Shown: in pieces, positions 1-9,825 of the stretch
How positions within the stretch are numbered: the first letter of the stretch is position 1
How the letters are laid out: each line of letters begins with the position of its first letter
NCBI GenBank assembly: GCA_963750535.1
Contig: CAVVRF010000029.1
Location: 1-64,000 of the forward strand
Reading direction: 5' to 3'
DNA length: 64,000 nucleotides
Origin: JAKFWF01 sp963750535
GTDB lineage: Bacteria; Pseudomonadota; Alphaproteobacteria; Rhizobiales; Hyphomicrobiaceae
Made by a program: the position numbers and the translations under genes
The notes under the pieces: generated by a model
The model's input: only the letters and a program-made list of their open reading frames with translations
Told to the model about the DNA's origin: nothing
Database searches by the model: none

Positions 1-1483
1 CAATGCCCATGCCGATGGTCAGGTACCCCAACGACCCAGCGACTTTGAGGGCTTCCGCCGCATCGATGGTATGGGGCTCGAGATCCGCCGCGAATATGGG
101 GGGCGGAACAGCCTGGTGCGCACGCCAACAGTGGCTTCGATCAGCCGCTGCGTCGCATTGAGCTCGAGCCTCAGGTGCTCGCTGGAAACGTCCGATGCGT
201 TGGTGTGGGTGAACGTGTGGTTGCCGATGTCATGCCCCTCGCGGTAAATCCGCTGGAGGATGGATTGGTTGACGACGGAAGCCGAGCCGACGACGAAGAA
301 CGTGGCCTTGACCTGCTTGGCCGCCAGCACATCGAGGACGCGATCCGTGTAGCGCAAATCAGGTCCATCATCGAATGTCAGCGCGATCACCTTGTCGCTG
401 CGCGCGCCCCGGCGATAGACGATCGTCGATTGCGGATGGGTGACGATCTCCTGATCGGTGATCAGATTGGTCTTTTCGCTGAACCCGAGCCGGCGAAGAC
501 CCGCCTTCGTGCCCCCGCGGACATCGAGTACCTCGCCCTGTCCCTTGTACAGGACATCGTAGCCGGGGTTGAGCACGCCGACGCGCTCCAGGGCCTCCCG
601 GTCGGGCAATCGTCCCCGGCCGAACACCGCCCACACGCTTGGATCTTCCGTGCCCAAACGCCACAACGCCAGTCCGGCCGGTCGTGATGCCAACGCCGCG
701 CCAATTTGGTTGTAGGCGGTGACGCCGTCCAGGAACCAGACCGGTATCGGATTGCCCATCGCTATCGTCCTTGTAGCTGAAGGTCGGGATTGAGCAAGTC
801 CCGGTCGAAGCGGAGCGACGATCCCAACTCCGCCAGGAAGCTTCCCACGCTTCCTGAACGGACAGCTCCTGGCCCTTGCCCTGATGCGGCCAATTATATC
901 CATACGAGCCGATGCTAATGACCAGTTTGCCGGCCGGCACTGCAGCGAAAGCGGCATCCATCTGCAGCTCGTACCAGCCCTGCCCGGCAAGCGGTCCGGG
1001 ACTGCCGGACTCGGTGTGCTCGTCGTAGATCATCACGATGACCTCGTCGGCGACACTTGCGAGAGCACTCGCGTCGTAAGTGGGATCACTCATCGAGATC
1101 TGCACGGCAAGCGTCTTGCCGATACTATGCAGCTGGTCCGCCAGCGCCCGGGTAAAGTCCACGTACTGCTTGCGTGACTTGAGCGAGAAACTCTCGAAAT
1201 CCAGCACGAGGCCCGCATAGCCACCTTCAACGAGATAGATTGACAGCTGCCGAATGACCTCCGACTGCCGCTCAGGGGACGCCAGGAATTCCTGAACCAG
1301 CGCTCCGTCCCACCTTTTCTCGTCGTTGTTGTAGTTGTTGAGGAGGGGATAGACTTTCAGATCTGGAGCGTTCTTCACGGCCCATTGGCGGACCTGGTCT
1401 TCCGTGCCTGGGCTGCCGCGATGCAGCTCGGCAATTGTCGTGCCACCGACCTCCCCCGACTGTAAAGTGGGGCGACCAGCCAA
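1..1483 (-). pseudogene. GH18 / polysaccharide deacetylase multidomain protein, frameshifted and partial
   Basis: The N-terminal part (about 1480-850) reads as a glycoside-hydrolase-18-like TIM barrel, with LVLDFESF near the catalytic strand and ISIGSYGYNW. The following part (about 760-1) reads as a NodB-type polysaccharide deacetylase with ALTFDDGPD, GNHTFTH and LFRPPY. In known homologues this order is often followed by a GT2 glycosyltransferase, which would lie beyond the left edge. The reading frame changes at about 845, 793, 757 and 104; each break is fixed by one base, and at 793 (CCC) and 757 (GGG) the base is in a homopolymer. No convincing start is seen: the frame closes at a stop near 1530, so the N-terminus with its expected membrane anchor is missing or frameshifted. 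Either a decayed gene or an error-rich stretch; likely role is exopolysaccharide or chitin-like polymer processing at the cell envelope (inference). Confidence 0.7.
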
Positions 1484-1638
1484 TCGTTCCAGGGCAGTCG
1501 ACCGCCGCGCCTCCGCATGGACCGCCTACCCGTCGGAACCTTGGACTGCACGGGTCAGGACCAGGCGCGGCGCAGGATGCGAGGACGGCACCGCCGATCG
1601 CCGGCGAGCAGCCCCGGGAAGTCGCCGCCGCCCGTCGA

Positions 1639-3496
1639 TCAGAGCGGTTTGCCGAGCTTATGAGCGATCTCGCCGATGATCCCGCGCCGGAATGCCAGCA
1701 CGCACACGACGAACACCAGGCCCTGGATGACGGTCACCCACTGGCCGAACTCGGCAAGATAATTTTCCATGGCGATGATGACGAAGGCACCGACCACCGG
1801 CCCGAAGATGGTGCCGAGGCCGCCGACCAGGGTCATCAGCACGACCTCGCCCGACATCGACCAGTGCACGTCGGTCAATGAGGCGAGCTGGAACACGATC
1901 GACTTGGTCGCGCCGGCAAGACCGGCGATGGCCGCCGAAAGGATGAATGCCGCGAGCTTGTAGCGCTCCGTCTTGTATCCGAGCGAGATGGCGCGTGCCT
2001 CGTTCTCGCGGATCGCCTTCAGGATCTCGCCGAACGGCGAGTTGATGATGCGGTAGATCAGCAGGAAGCCGCCGAGGAAGATGGCAAGGACGACAAAATA
2101 CATCACCATCTGGTTCTGCAGATCGAATACGCCGAGCATGACGCCGCGGGGCACCGACTGGATGCCGTCCTCGCCGCCGGTGAACTTGGCCTGCACGCAG
2201 AAGAAGAAGATCATCTGCGCGAGGGCCAGCGTCGTCATGGCGAAATAGATGCCCTGGCGGCGGATCGCGAGGATTCCCGGTCACAAGGCCGAGCAGCGCG
2301 GCGGCGGCGATGCCGGCGATGATCGCCAGCTCCGGCGTGAGGCCCCACACTTTCGCCGCATGGGCGCTGACGTAACCGGCACTGCCGAGGAACATGGCAT
2401 GTCCGAACGACAGCAGACCGACGTAGCCCAGCATCAGGTTGAGCGCGCAGGCGAACAGCGCAAAGCACAGCGCCTTCATCAGGAACAGCGGGTAGACGAA
2501 GAATGGCGCCGCGATCAGCAGTCCGGCCATGACCAGGAACGCGGTAGTGGCGGTCCGGCTCGCGTCCCCGGCGGTCGCCGACCCGGCGTGCTCGACGACG
2601 CCCGCTTGCGTGGTCGCCTTGCCGAACAGGCCTGTCGGCTTGATCAGGAGGACGATCGCCATCACCACGAAGATCACGGTGTTCGAGGCTTCCGGGTAGA
2701 ACACCTTGGTCAGGCCTTCGACCACGCCGAGCGCGAACCCGGTGATGACGGACCCCATGATCGAGCCCATGCCGCCGATCACCACCACGGCGAACACGAC
2801 CACGATGAGATCGGCGCCCATCAGCGGGTTGACCTGGTAGATCGGCGCCGCCAACACACCGGCGAGCGCCGCGAGGCCGACGCCCGCGCCATAGGTCAGC
2901 GTGATCATTCGCGGCACATTGATGCCGAACGCGCGCACCATCGTCGGGTTCTCGGTCGCGGCGCGCAGGTAGGAGCCGAGCTTGGTGCGCTCGATCAGGA
3001 ACCAGGTTCCGAGGCAAACGACGAACGAGAAAACGATCACCCAGGCACGGTAGTTCGGCAGGAACATGAAGGGCAGCCGCTGCCCGCCCTGGAGAGCTTC
3101 CGGAATTGGGTAGGGCAGGCCCGACGAGCCGAACTGGTGCCTGAATAGCCCCTGGATGATCAGGGCAAGGCCGAACGTCAGCAACAGCCCGTAGAGGTGG
3201 TCGAGCTTGTATAGCCACTGCAGCATCGAGCGCTCGATGATCATGCCGAACAGTCCGATCGCCAGCGGTGCGATCACGAGCGCCGGCCAGTAGCCCACCC
3301 CGAGGTACTGCAGCAGGAACCAGGCCGCAAATGCGCCCATCATGTAGATGGCGCCATGCGCAAAATTGATGATGTTGAGCATTCCGAAAATGACCGCGAG
3401 CCCGAGACTGAGCAGCGCATAGAACGACCCGTTGATCAGGCCGAGCAGCAGCTGTCCAAAGAGTGCCTGTGGCGGAATGCCGAGAAGTTCGAACAT
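1639..3496 (-). CDS. livHM: LivH-LivM fused branched-chain amino acid ABC permease (one frameshift)
   Basis: The first ~300 residues are a LivH-type inner-membrane permease (NIINFAHGAIYMMGA, GGMGSIMGSVITG). The same reading frame then continues, without a stop, into a LivM-type permease (NLMLGYVGLLSFGHAMF, LVGGLGTIFGPVVGAFVI). Both halves are rich in membrane segments, and total length is about 618 aa. LivM continues in another frame after about 2278, where GGG should be GG to give VTGILAIRRQGIYF; this looks like a homopolymer miscall. The LivH-LivM fusion itself is a real arrangement because the junction lies in uninterrupted frame. The gene is last in the livG-livF-livK-livHM operon and forms the channel for the LivK-bound substrate. 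Start ATG at 3496 has only a weak GAG ribosome site. Confidence 0.88.
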
Positions 3497-3530
3497 GGTC
3501 AGCTCGCGGTGGGATGGGGAGCGCGGAGGG

Positions 3531-3560
3531 ACCCTCTCGCCGATTGCGCGGCGAGAGGGT
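3531..3560 (-). promoter_or_regulatory. Perfect stem-loop between livK and livHM
   Basis: A perfect 12-bp stem (3531-3542 with 3549-3560) encloses a 6-nt loop, directly after livK on the minus strand. No T-run follows, so it is more likely an mRNA-stabilising or partial attenuation structure that raises binding-protein over permease levels than a full terminator. The structure is seen; the role is inferred from similar structures after binding-protein genes. Confidence 0.6.
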
Positions 3561-3580
3561 TGCAGGCATGGCAGGTGTCG

Positions 3581-4792
3581 TTACTTGACCAACGGGCAGT
3601 CGCCCTTGTCGAGCGGCCGGAACGCTTCCTCGGCAGGGATCGTCGCGCGGATCTTGTAGTAGTCCCACGGCCCCTTGCTCTCGCTCGGCTTCTTCACCTC
3701 GACGAGGTAGGCCGGGTGGATCTTGCGCCCGTCCGCGCGGATCTTGCCCTTGCCGAACAGCGCGTCATCGGTCGGCATTTCCTTCATCTTGGCGGTGACC
3801 GCCGCCCCGTCCGCGGCGCTCTTCAACGCCTCGACGGCCTTGAGGTAGTGCAGCACGCCCGAGTAGACGCCGGCATGGATCATGGTCGGATGGACGCCCT
3901 TGAACTGCGGCGCGAAGCGCTTGGTAAACGCCCGCGTCTGGTCATTCAGGTCCCAGTAGAACGTCTCGGTGAAGATCAGGCCCTGGGCGGTCTTGAGGCC
4001 CAGCGCGTGCACGTCGGTGATGAACACGAGCAGACCGGCGAGGTTCTGCCCGCCACCGACGAGGCCGAACTCACCGGCCTGCTTGATCGAGTTGGTGGTG
4101 TCCGCGCCGGCGTTGGCGAGGCCCACGATCTTGGCTTTCGACGACTGCGCCTGCAGCAGGAACGACGAGAAATCCGACGTGTTCAGGGGATGCCTGACCT
4201 TGCCGAGGACCTTGCCGCCATTGGCCAGCACGACAGCCTCGGTGTCGCGCTCGAGCGCGTGGCCGAAGGCATAATCGGCGGTGATGAAGAACCAGCTGTC
4301 GCCGCCGGTCTTGACGATCGCCTTGCCGGTGCCATTGGCCAGTGCCCAGGTATCATAGGTCCAATGCACGGTATTGGGCGAGCACGCCTTGCCGGTCAGA
4401 TCGGACGTCGCCGCGCCGGAGACGATGAAGACCTTGTTCTTCTCCTTGGTGATCGCATTGACGGCGAGCGCCACCGCCGAGTTGGGCACGTCGGCGATGA
4501 CGTCGACCTTGTCGACGTCGAACCACTTCCTCGCGATGTTGGAGCCGACATCGGCCTTGTTCTGGTGGTCCGCGGAGACGATCTCGACCTTGTAGCCGCG
4601 CTTTTCGATGCCGGAGTCCTCGACCGCCAGCTTGGCGGCGACCACCGAGCCCTGGCCGGTCAGATCGGCATAGAGGCTCGACTGATCGTTCAGGACACCG
4701 ATGCGTATGACCTTGTCCTGCGCCTGCGCTCCCCAGGCGGCTGCGAAGGTCGCGGCGAAGGCGACGCTTCTCCAGTAGTTCGCGTGCGTCAT
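3581..4792 (-). CDS. livK: ABC transporter substrate-binding protein, LivK/branched-chain amino acid type
   Basis: A 403-aa periplasmic binding protein of type-I fold (Peripla_BP_6/LivK family). It has an N-terminal signal peptide cut after GAQAQ, then KVIRIGVLNDQSSLYADLTG, typical of the family's first strand and ligand loop. The start at 4792 is supported by AAAGGAGAG 7 bases upstream. It lies between livF (44 bp upstream) and livHM (after a strong stem-loop). It would capture the substrate and deliver it to LivHM/LivFG. Members of this family also bind urea, amides and aromatic acids, so branched-chain amino acids are not proven. Confidence 0.9.
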   Translation of the reverse strand: MTHANYWRSVAFAATFAAAWGAQAQDKVIRIGVLNDQSSLYADLTGQGSVVAAKLAVEDSGIEKRGYKVEIVSADHQNKADVGSNIARKWFDVDKVDVIADVPNSAVALAVNAITKEKNKVFIVSGAATSDLTGKACSPNTVHWTYDTWALANGTGKAIVKTGGDSWFFITADYAFGHALERDTEAVVLANGGKVLGKVRHPLNTSDFSSFLLQAQSSKAKIVGLANAGADTTNSIKQAGEFGLVGGGQNLAGLLVFITDVHALGLKTAQGLIFTETFYWDLNDQTRAFTKRFAPQFKGVHPTMIHAGVYSGVLHYLKAVEALKSAADGAAVTAKMKEMPTDDALFGKGKIRADGRKIHPAYLVEVKKPSESKGPWDYYKIRATIPAEEAFRPLDKGDCPLVK

Positions 4793-4836
4793 GTCAGATC
4801 TCTCCTTTGGTTGAATTGAAATGGTGAAGGACGTGT

Positions 4837-5548
<712 letters not shown>

Positions 5549-5556
<8 letters not shown>

Positions 5557-6313
5557 GCCCGACCCCCATGTATGCTTGCCGCACGTCCGGATTGTTGGAG
5601 ACCGTCTCGTAGTTGCCCTCGGCCATGATCTGCCCGCGCGTCAGAACGGTGATCCAATCGGACAGCTTGGCGACGACCGACAGGTTGTGCTCGACCATCA
5701 GGATCGTGCGATTGGCCGACACCTTCTTGATGAGATCGGCGACACGATCGATGTCCTCATGCCCCATGCCGGCCATCGGCTCGTCAAGGAGCATCATCTC
5801 GGGATCGAGCGCGAGCGTGGTGGCGATCTCGAGTGCGCGCTTGCGGCCGTAGGGCATCGCGCCGGCGACGGTGCCGGCGAAGGAGGCGACGCCGACATCC
5901 TCGAGGAGTTGCATCGCCCGCTCGTTGTATTCGTCGAGTACGCTCTTGGAGCGCCAGAAGTCGAATGAGCCGCCGCGCTTTCTCTGCAGCGCGATGCGCA
6001 CGTTCTCGATCACCGTCAGGTGCGGGAATACCGCCGATATCTGGAACGAGCGAACGAGCCCGAGACGCGCCACGTCGGCCGGCACGAGCCGTGTGATGTC
6101 GCGACCGTTGTAAGTGATGCGGCCCCGGGTCGGCGGCAGGAACTTGGTGAGCAGATTGAAGCAGGTCGTCTTGCCCGCGCCATTCGGCCCGATCAGGGCA
6201 TGGATCGTGCCGCGCTTGACGCGCAAGCTCACGTCCTTGACGGCGATGAAGCCGCCAAATTCCTTGGTCAGACCCTCGGTCTCGAGAATCGTGTCCGTCG
6301 TGCCTTCAGCCAT
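5549..6313 (-). CDS. livG: LivG-type ABC transporter ATP-binding protein
   Basis: A 254-aa ATPase and first gene of the liv operon. Walker A is GPNGAGKTTCFNLL; the long insertion before the signature and the C-terminal QGNYETV-like extension (here EGNYETVSNNPDVRQAYMG) are typical of LivG/BCA_ABC_TP_C. The usual LSGG signature is changed to MPYGRKRALEIATTLA, a known LivG-subfamily variant (YGxxR). I chose the ATG at 6313 (MAEGTTD) because it begins the conserved part and follows GAAG; an in-frame upstream extension to 6397 is not conserved-looking. Confidence 0.92.
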
Positions 6314-6748
6314 GTGCTTCCCTCGTGGTGCGATCGCGACCGACGCGCCTGGTTGGCGCCCCGCCCGGCTTGCCATTGGCGGCAGCGCGCACGGCATGCG
6401 CCGGGGTTTTCTCGTGGCGATCAGAGATGTTCGGGGTCACCGCGCGCCAATGGCCCGTTCCGAGGAGGCGCAAAGCCAAGCACATCGGAGGTTGGTCCGG
6501 CGCGCCCGTACTGGCATGGTCCGAGCCGCAGATCGCGTTGCCGTCCTCAACGACGGCACTTCCATCCTCGGCGGATTCGATCCTATTCCTCAACTGGGCC
6601 CTCTCCCAGCGAGCTGTTGGGCTCGCTCAATGGTTGTTTCCTCGTTTTCGGTGGTTCGGTCGAGCCCTGGCTCGACGCCCACTCTTCTATTGTCCGTGAT
6701 TTCGACGGACGTGTTTATGGCTGGCCGTGCGCTTCGCCGACACTCCAG
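6314..6748. other. Intergenic region upstream of the liv operon
   Basis: 435 bases lie between the livG start and the SRPBCC stop. The stretch should hold the promoter of the liv operon. I see no convincing gene, sigma-54 site, riboswitch fold or terminator here; short open frames on both strands have no ribosome site or recognisable protein. Confidence 0.5.
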
Positions 6749-7216
6749 CTAACGACTTATGACTGCAACATCAGGCTTCGCGATGATGTCGCCTGCATGA
6801 CTATGAGCGGCCCGTTCACGTTTGGCAAAGTCATTCGAGCGGCTGTCCGAACAATCCCTTTGCCAGGCGGCCTCGACCGAGGCCCCGGCGACCGGCACGT
6901 TGTCCCACTCGACAATCGAGGTGCCGGCGTCGCTCTCGTCGATCCGAAGCCGGGCGATGAAGCGCCTCGCGGGAAGCATCGGACCGTGCGCGGAGTAGAA
7001 GCACGTCAGGCCCCCGGTGGCGGAATGCTCCAGTCGCTCGAACACCCGGCCCACCCCAGCCACATCGAATGTCGATGTCGTGCCGTTGGCATCATGTCCG
7101 GCGGCAATCTGCCGGACCCAGGGATTGCATCGGGCGAGCGCGCGCATCCACCGCATGGCAGACCAGATCAGTTCGGCGCTGGCTGGCACCTCAGTCCGCA
7201 TGACCGCACGTGGCAT
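6749..7216 (-). CDS. SRPBCC (START/Bet v1-like) family protein
   Basis: A 155-aa protein with the layout of the SRPBCC ligand-binding fold: an early strand RTEVPASAELIWSAM, then VGRVFERLEH, the middle TGGLTCFYSAHGPMLPARRFIARLRI, and SIVEWDNVPV. Such proteins bind hydrophobic ligands or act as polyketide-cyclase-like enzymes. I chose the ATG at 7216 because GGAG stands 7 bases upstream; the frame is open further 5' but that part does not look coding. A near-consensus sigma-54 promoter lies about 136 bp upstream and an enhancer-binding activator is the next gene, so controlled expression by that activator is likely. The substrate is unknown. Confidence 0.65.
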   Translation of the reverse strand: MPRAVMRTEVPASAELIWSAMRWMRALARCNPWVRQIAAGHDANGTTSTFDVAGVGRVFERLEHSATGGLTCFYSAHGPMLPARRFIARLRIDESDAGTSIVEWDNVPVAGASVEAAWQRDCSDSRSNDFAKRERAAHSHAGDIIAKPDVAVISR

Positions 7217-7351
7217 CAGTAGCTCCACAGCACGCAACATCAATCCCGCCTGGGACAGCAGTGAACTGTCCGGCAGTACACCCCCGATGGCCCTGCAGGC
7301 GAGTTGCGTGCAGGCAACCATATCATGCCACTCAGTTGCGCTGGACGCACA

Positions 7352-7366
7352 GCAAGGCACATGCCA
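7352..7366 (-). promoter_or_regulatory. Sigma-54 (-24/-12) promoter
   Basis: On the minus strand the sequence is TGGCAT-GTGCC-TTGC, followed by T. It matches the consensus TGGCAC-N5-TTGC at all positions but one. It points at the SRPBCC gene (start 7216) and lies just beyond a sigma-54 activator gene. The expected transcription start is near 7341. Confidence 0.65.
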
Positions 7367-7441
7367 GCCCAACAATGTTGCGCCAAGTCGTTGAAATAGC
7401 AGGAAACCCGCAATTCTCCCGGACGACCGAAACAGCGTCGC

Positions 7442-7459
7442 CGTCCGAGAGATCGGACG
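7442..7459. promoter_or_regulatory. Candidate enhancer site for the sigma-54 activator
   Basis: A perfect inverted repeat CGTCCGA-GAGA-TCGGACG stands about 80-90 bp upstream of the -24 element, a normal distance for an upstream activating sequence. A second palindrome with the same core, TGTCCGGACA, lies at 7514-7523. The pairing is seen; the assignment to the neighbouring activator is inferred. Confidence 0.4.
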
Positions 7460-7522
7460 CGCGAACACGCTTGCACCGCAATAATGCTTTGAAAACAGGT
7501 CAATAATTCGAGTGTCCGGACA

Positions 7523-8938
7523 TCAGTCACCATCTGTCAATTTTTCGGACAACCCAAGCTCGCGGAGTTTCTCATAGAGCGTCGAGCGCGAGATACCCAG
7601 GAGCTTCGCCGCCGCGGACTTCTGGCCGTTGCTCTTCTCCAAGGCGGCGACAATCGAGTTGAGCTTCAGCTGCGCCACGCGCTTCGGCAGCGTCTCGTCG
7701 CTTCCGCCCGCACGTGCCCCGTCATGGGGTCCCTTCGAGGCGATGAGTTGCTCGAAATCCTTGACTCCCAGGACATCGGCGTCGCTCAGAAAGCAGGCCC
7801 GCTCGAGGATATTCTTCAACTCGCGTACGTTCCCCGGCCAATCGTACTCTTCGAGCCTGGCAAGTGCCTTGGGCTCGATGTCCCGCGCGCGACTTCCAGA
7901 CGCCTGGCAGATGCGCTCCAAAAGGAACTCCGCAAGGGGGCGAATGTCCTGCTTGCGCTCGCGCAGGGAAGGCAGGCGCAGCGGCAGCACGTTCAACCGG
8001 TAGTAGAGATCCGAGCGAAAATCGCCTGCGGCGACGAGCTGCTCCAGGTTGCGCGAGGTGGCGGCGATAATCCGCACGTCGATGCGGCGGACATCATTTG
8101 ATCCGACGGGCTCGAACTCGCGCTCCTCGAGCACGCGCAGGAGCTTGACCTGGAGCTGCTTCGGCAGATCGCCGATCTCGTCAAGCAGCAGTGTACCGCC
8201 GTCGGCAATCTCGAGCTTGCCTCTGCGGCCGCGCCGGTCGGCGCCGGTATAGGCGCCTGGGGCGACACCGAAGAACTCGGCCTCGATCAGGGTTTCGGGC
8301 AAGGCTGCCATGTTGACCGCGACGAACGGCCGGTCGGCGCGGCTCGACGCGGCGTGGATCGACTGGGCAAGCAGCTCCTTGCCGGACCCGGTTTCACCGA
8401 GCAGCAGCGCCGGGCTGGAGCTTTGCGCCAACTTGCGTGCCAGCCGCCTCAGCTCGACGATCTGCGGGCTGACGCCGACGATATTGGCGATGCTGTACCG
8501 GGTCCGCCGGGCCGCGGCGAGCTCGGCCTCTGCGGCGGAAAGCTTTTGGCACAGGCGGTCGAACTTGCTGATCAGCGGACGCAGGTACTCGAGGCTGTCA
8601 TATAGGACGAAGCCGACCGCCCCGATCGTTGCACCGGCCTCGTCGCGCAACGGCAGCCGGACGACGACGAACTGGTTGGAGCCGACCCGCATGATATCGA
8701 GCAGGATCGGCTTGCCGGTATGAACGACCTCCCGCATCAGGCTCTCGGGTATGATTTCCTCGACATCGCGCCCGACGACGTCTTGATCTGCCGCGATGCC
8801 GAGCAGCGTGCGGTATTTCTCGTTGAGCCAAACCACGCGTGCGCTGCGGTCGACTGCAATCGCGCCCTCGCACATCTCCTCGAAGACCTGAAAAAGCGAC
8901 CCGATCGCCTTCTGGTGAATTTCGGTATCCGGTTGCAT
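7523..8938 (-). CDS. Sigma-54-dependent transcriptional activator, PAS-AAA+-Fis type
   Basis: A 471-aa bacterial enhancer-binding protein. Residues ~10-120 form a PAS sensor domain. The AAA+ domain follows, with Walker A GETGSGKE at 181-188, the sigma-54-contact loop GAYTGA at 228-233 (the usual F replaced by Y, a common variant) and Walker B LLLDEIGD at 250-257. A Fis-type helix-turn-helix closes the protein (AAKLLGISRSTLYEKL). There is no receiver domain, so the signal probably enters through the PAS domain rather than by phosphorylation. The start at 8938 has GGAAG upstream. Its likely target is the SRPBCC gene immediately downstream, which has a -24/-12 promoter. Confidence 0.92.
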   Translation of the reverse strand: MQPDTEIHQKAIGSLFQVFEEMCEGAIAVDRSARVVWLNEKYRTLLGIAADQDVVGRDVEEIIPESLMREVVHTGKPILLDIMRVGSNQFVVVRLPLRDEAGATIGAVGFVLYDSLEYLRPLISKFDRLCQKLSAAEAELAAARRTRYSIANIVGVSPQIVELRRLARKLAQSSSPALLLGETGSGKELLAQSIHAASSRADRPFVAVNMAALPETLIEAEFFGVAPGAYTGADRRGRRGKLEIADGGTLLLDEIGDLPKQLQVKLLRVLEEREFEPVGSNDVRRIDVRIIAATSRNLEQLVAAGDFRSDLYYRLNVLPLRLPSLRERKQDIRPLAEFLLERICQASGSRARDIEPKALARLEEYDWPGNVRELKNILERACFLSDADVLGVKDFEQLIASKGPHDGARAGGSDETLPKRVAQLKLNSIVAALEKSNGQKSAAAKLLGISRSTLYEKLRELGLSEKLTDGD

Positions 8939-9352
8939 GGCGCTTCCGTGCTCGACGCGCTTCGGTCGCATTCGGCAGCCCGGCATATACGTTGTCCGAG
9001 GCCACTCGTGCGACCGTCGAACATTAGCATGCCATCGAGCGGGCCGCGCAATCCGTCTTGCGCACGCCGAGGCCGTCTCCGCGATCTGGCCGGCAGATTT
9101 CAGTTGCAGCCGGATGGCAGGCCGAGCCGGCGCAGCGAAACGCACAAGCCCGGTCCGTCAAGCGGCGGCGCTCGCACGCCAGCATGCGAATGCGCAGGTG
9201 TCGCGCCGCATTGTCGGGCGGCGCGACTGGGGAGTTCCGTGACATTTCAGCCGGGCAACACCCCGGACACCACTCCTTGCTTGCTTTTGCCGGACACGGC
9301 GGCGACGCACGGTTGTGATTGCCAGGCTCGTCGGCAGCCCGCAAGACTGCCT
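8939..9352. other. Gap upstream of the sigma-54 activator
   Basis: 414 bases lie between the activator start and the small membrane-protein stop. Open frames on both strands are Cys/Arg-rich and look like non-coding translations. It presumably holds the activator's promoter; I see no clear element. Confidence 0.4.
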
Positions 9353-9544
9353 TCAATGCAATGCAAGTCCCGGTGTCATCATGAACAGGCGGACCATGAT
9401 CACGCCGACCGCGAACAAGAGCATTGCGGCCATGAACAGGATTTCATAGGCCACCTGCCTGTAATTTCGCGGCTTCACCGTGGCGCCCCGGCGCGACGCC
9501 GTGCGTTCTCCCTCGGTGCTTTGCACGTTCAGCGCGGTCGCCAT
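9353..9544 (-). CDS. Small single-span membrane protein (63 aa)
   Basis: A polar, basic N-terminal half (about 30 residues) is followed by one membrane helix, EILFMAAMLLFAVGVIMVRLFM. GGAG stands 8 bases upstream of the ATG, which supports real translation. No family is recognised. The upstream AT-rich region carries a GTCGCTAACATA motif that recurs before the small membrane protein at 19985. Confidence 0.6.
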   Translation of the reverse strand: MATALNVQSTEGERTASRRGATVKPRNYRQVAYEILFMAAMLLFAVGVIMVRLFMMTPGLALH

Positions 9545-9632
9545 TGTTGATCTCCATCGGTATCTTTATGCGGGCCAGAAAGGCTCCTAATTAGATATCT
9601 ATATCGGCATAAAGATTCAATTTTGGTGTCGC

Positions 9633-9644
9633 GTCGCTAACATA
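9633..9644. promoter_or_regulatory. GWCGCTWACATW motif, copy 1
   Basis: GTCGCTAACATA lies in the AT-rich intergenic region between the small membrane protein (-) and the methyltransferase (+). Related copies occur at 19872-19883 and 19928-19939. Function is unknown; a promoter or operator element is possible. The rest of 9545-9825 holds no gene. Confidence 0.3.
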
Positions 9645-9825
9645 AGATTTTCATATAAACGAAGGCAGCCCAGCAATGTCGCCTCCGGAGTGTACCAGCA
9701 AAGACTCGGAGCAATCGCTTATTATTATTTTATGAGAAACAGCTTGATTACACCTCGATTTGCTACCCGACGATGAACATTATCACTGCCGCTTCGGTGA
9801 CAGCACCAAGAAAGGACCTGCTAAA

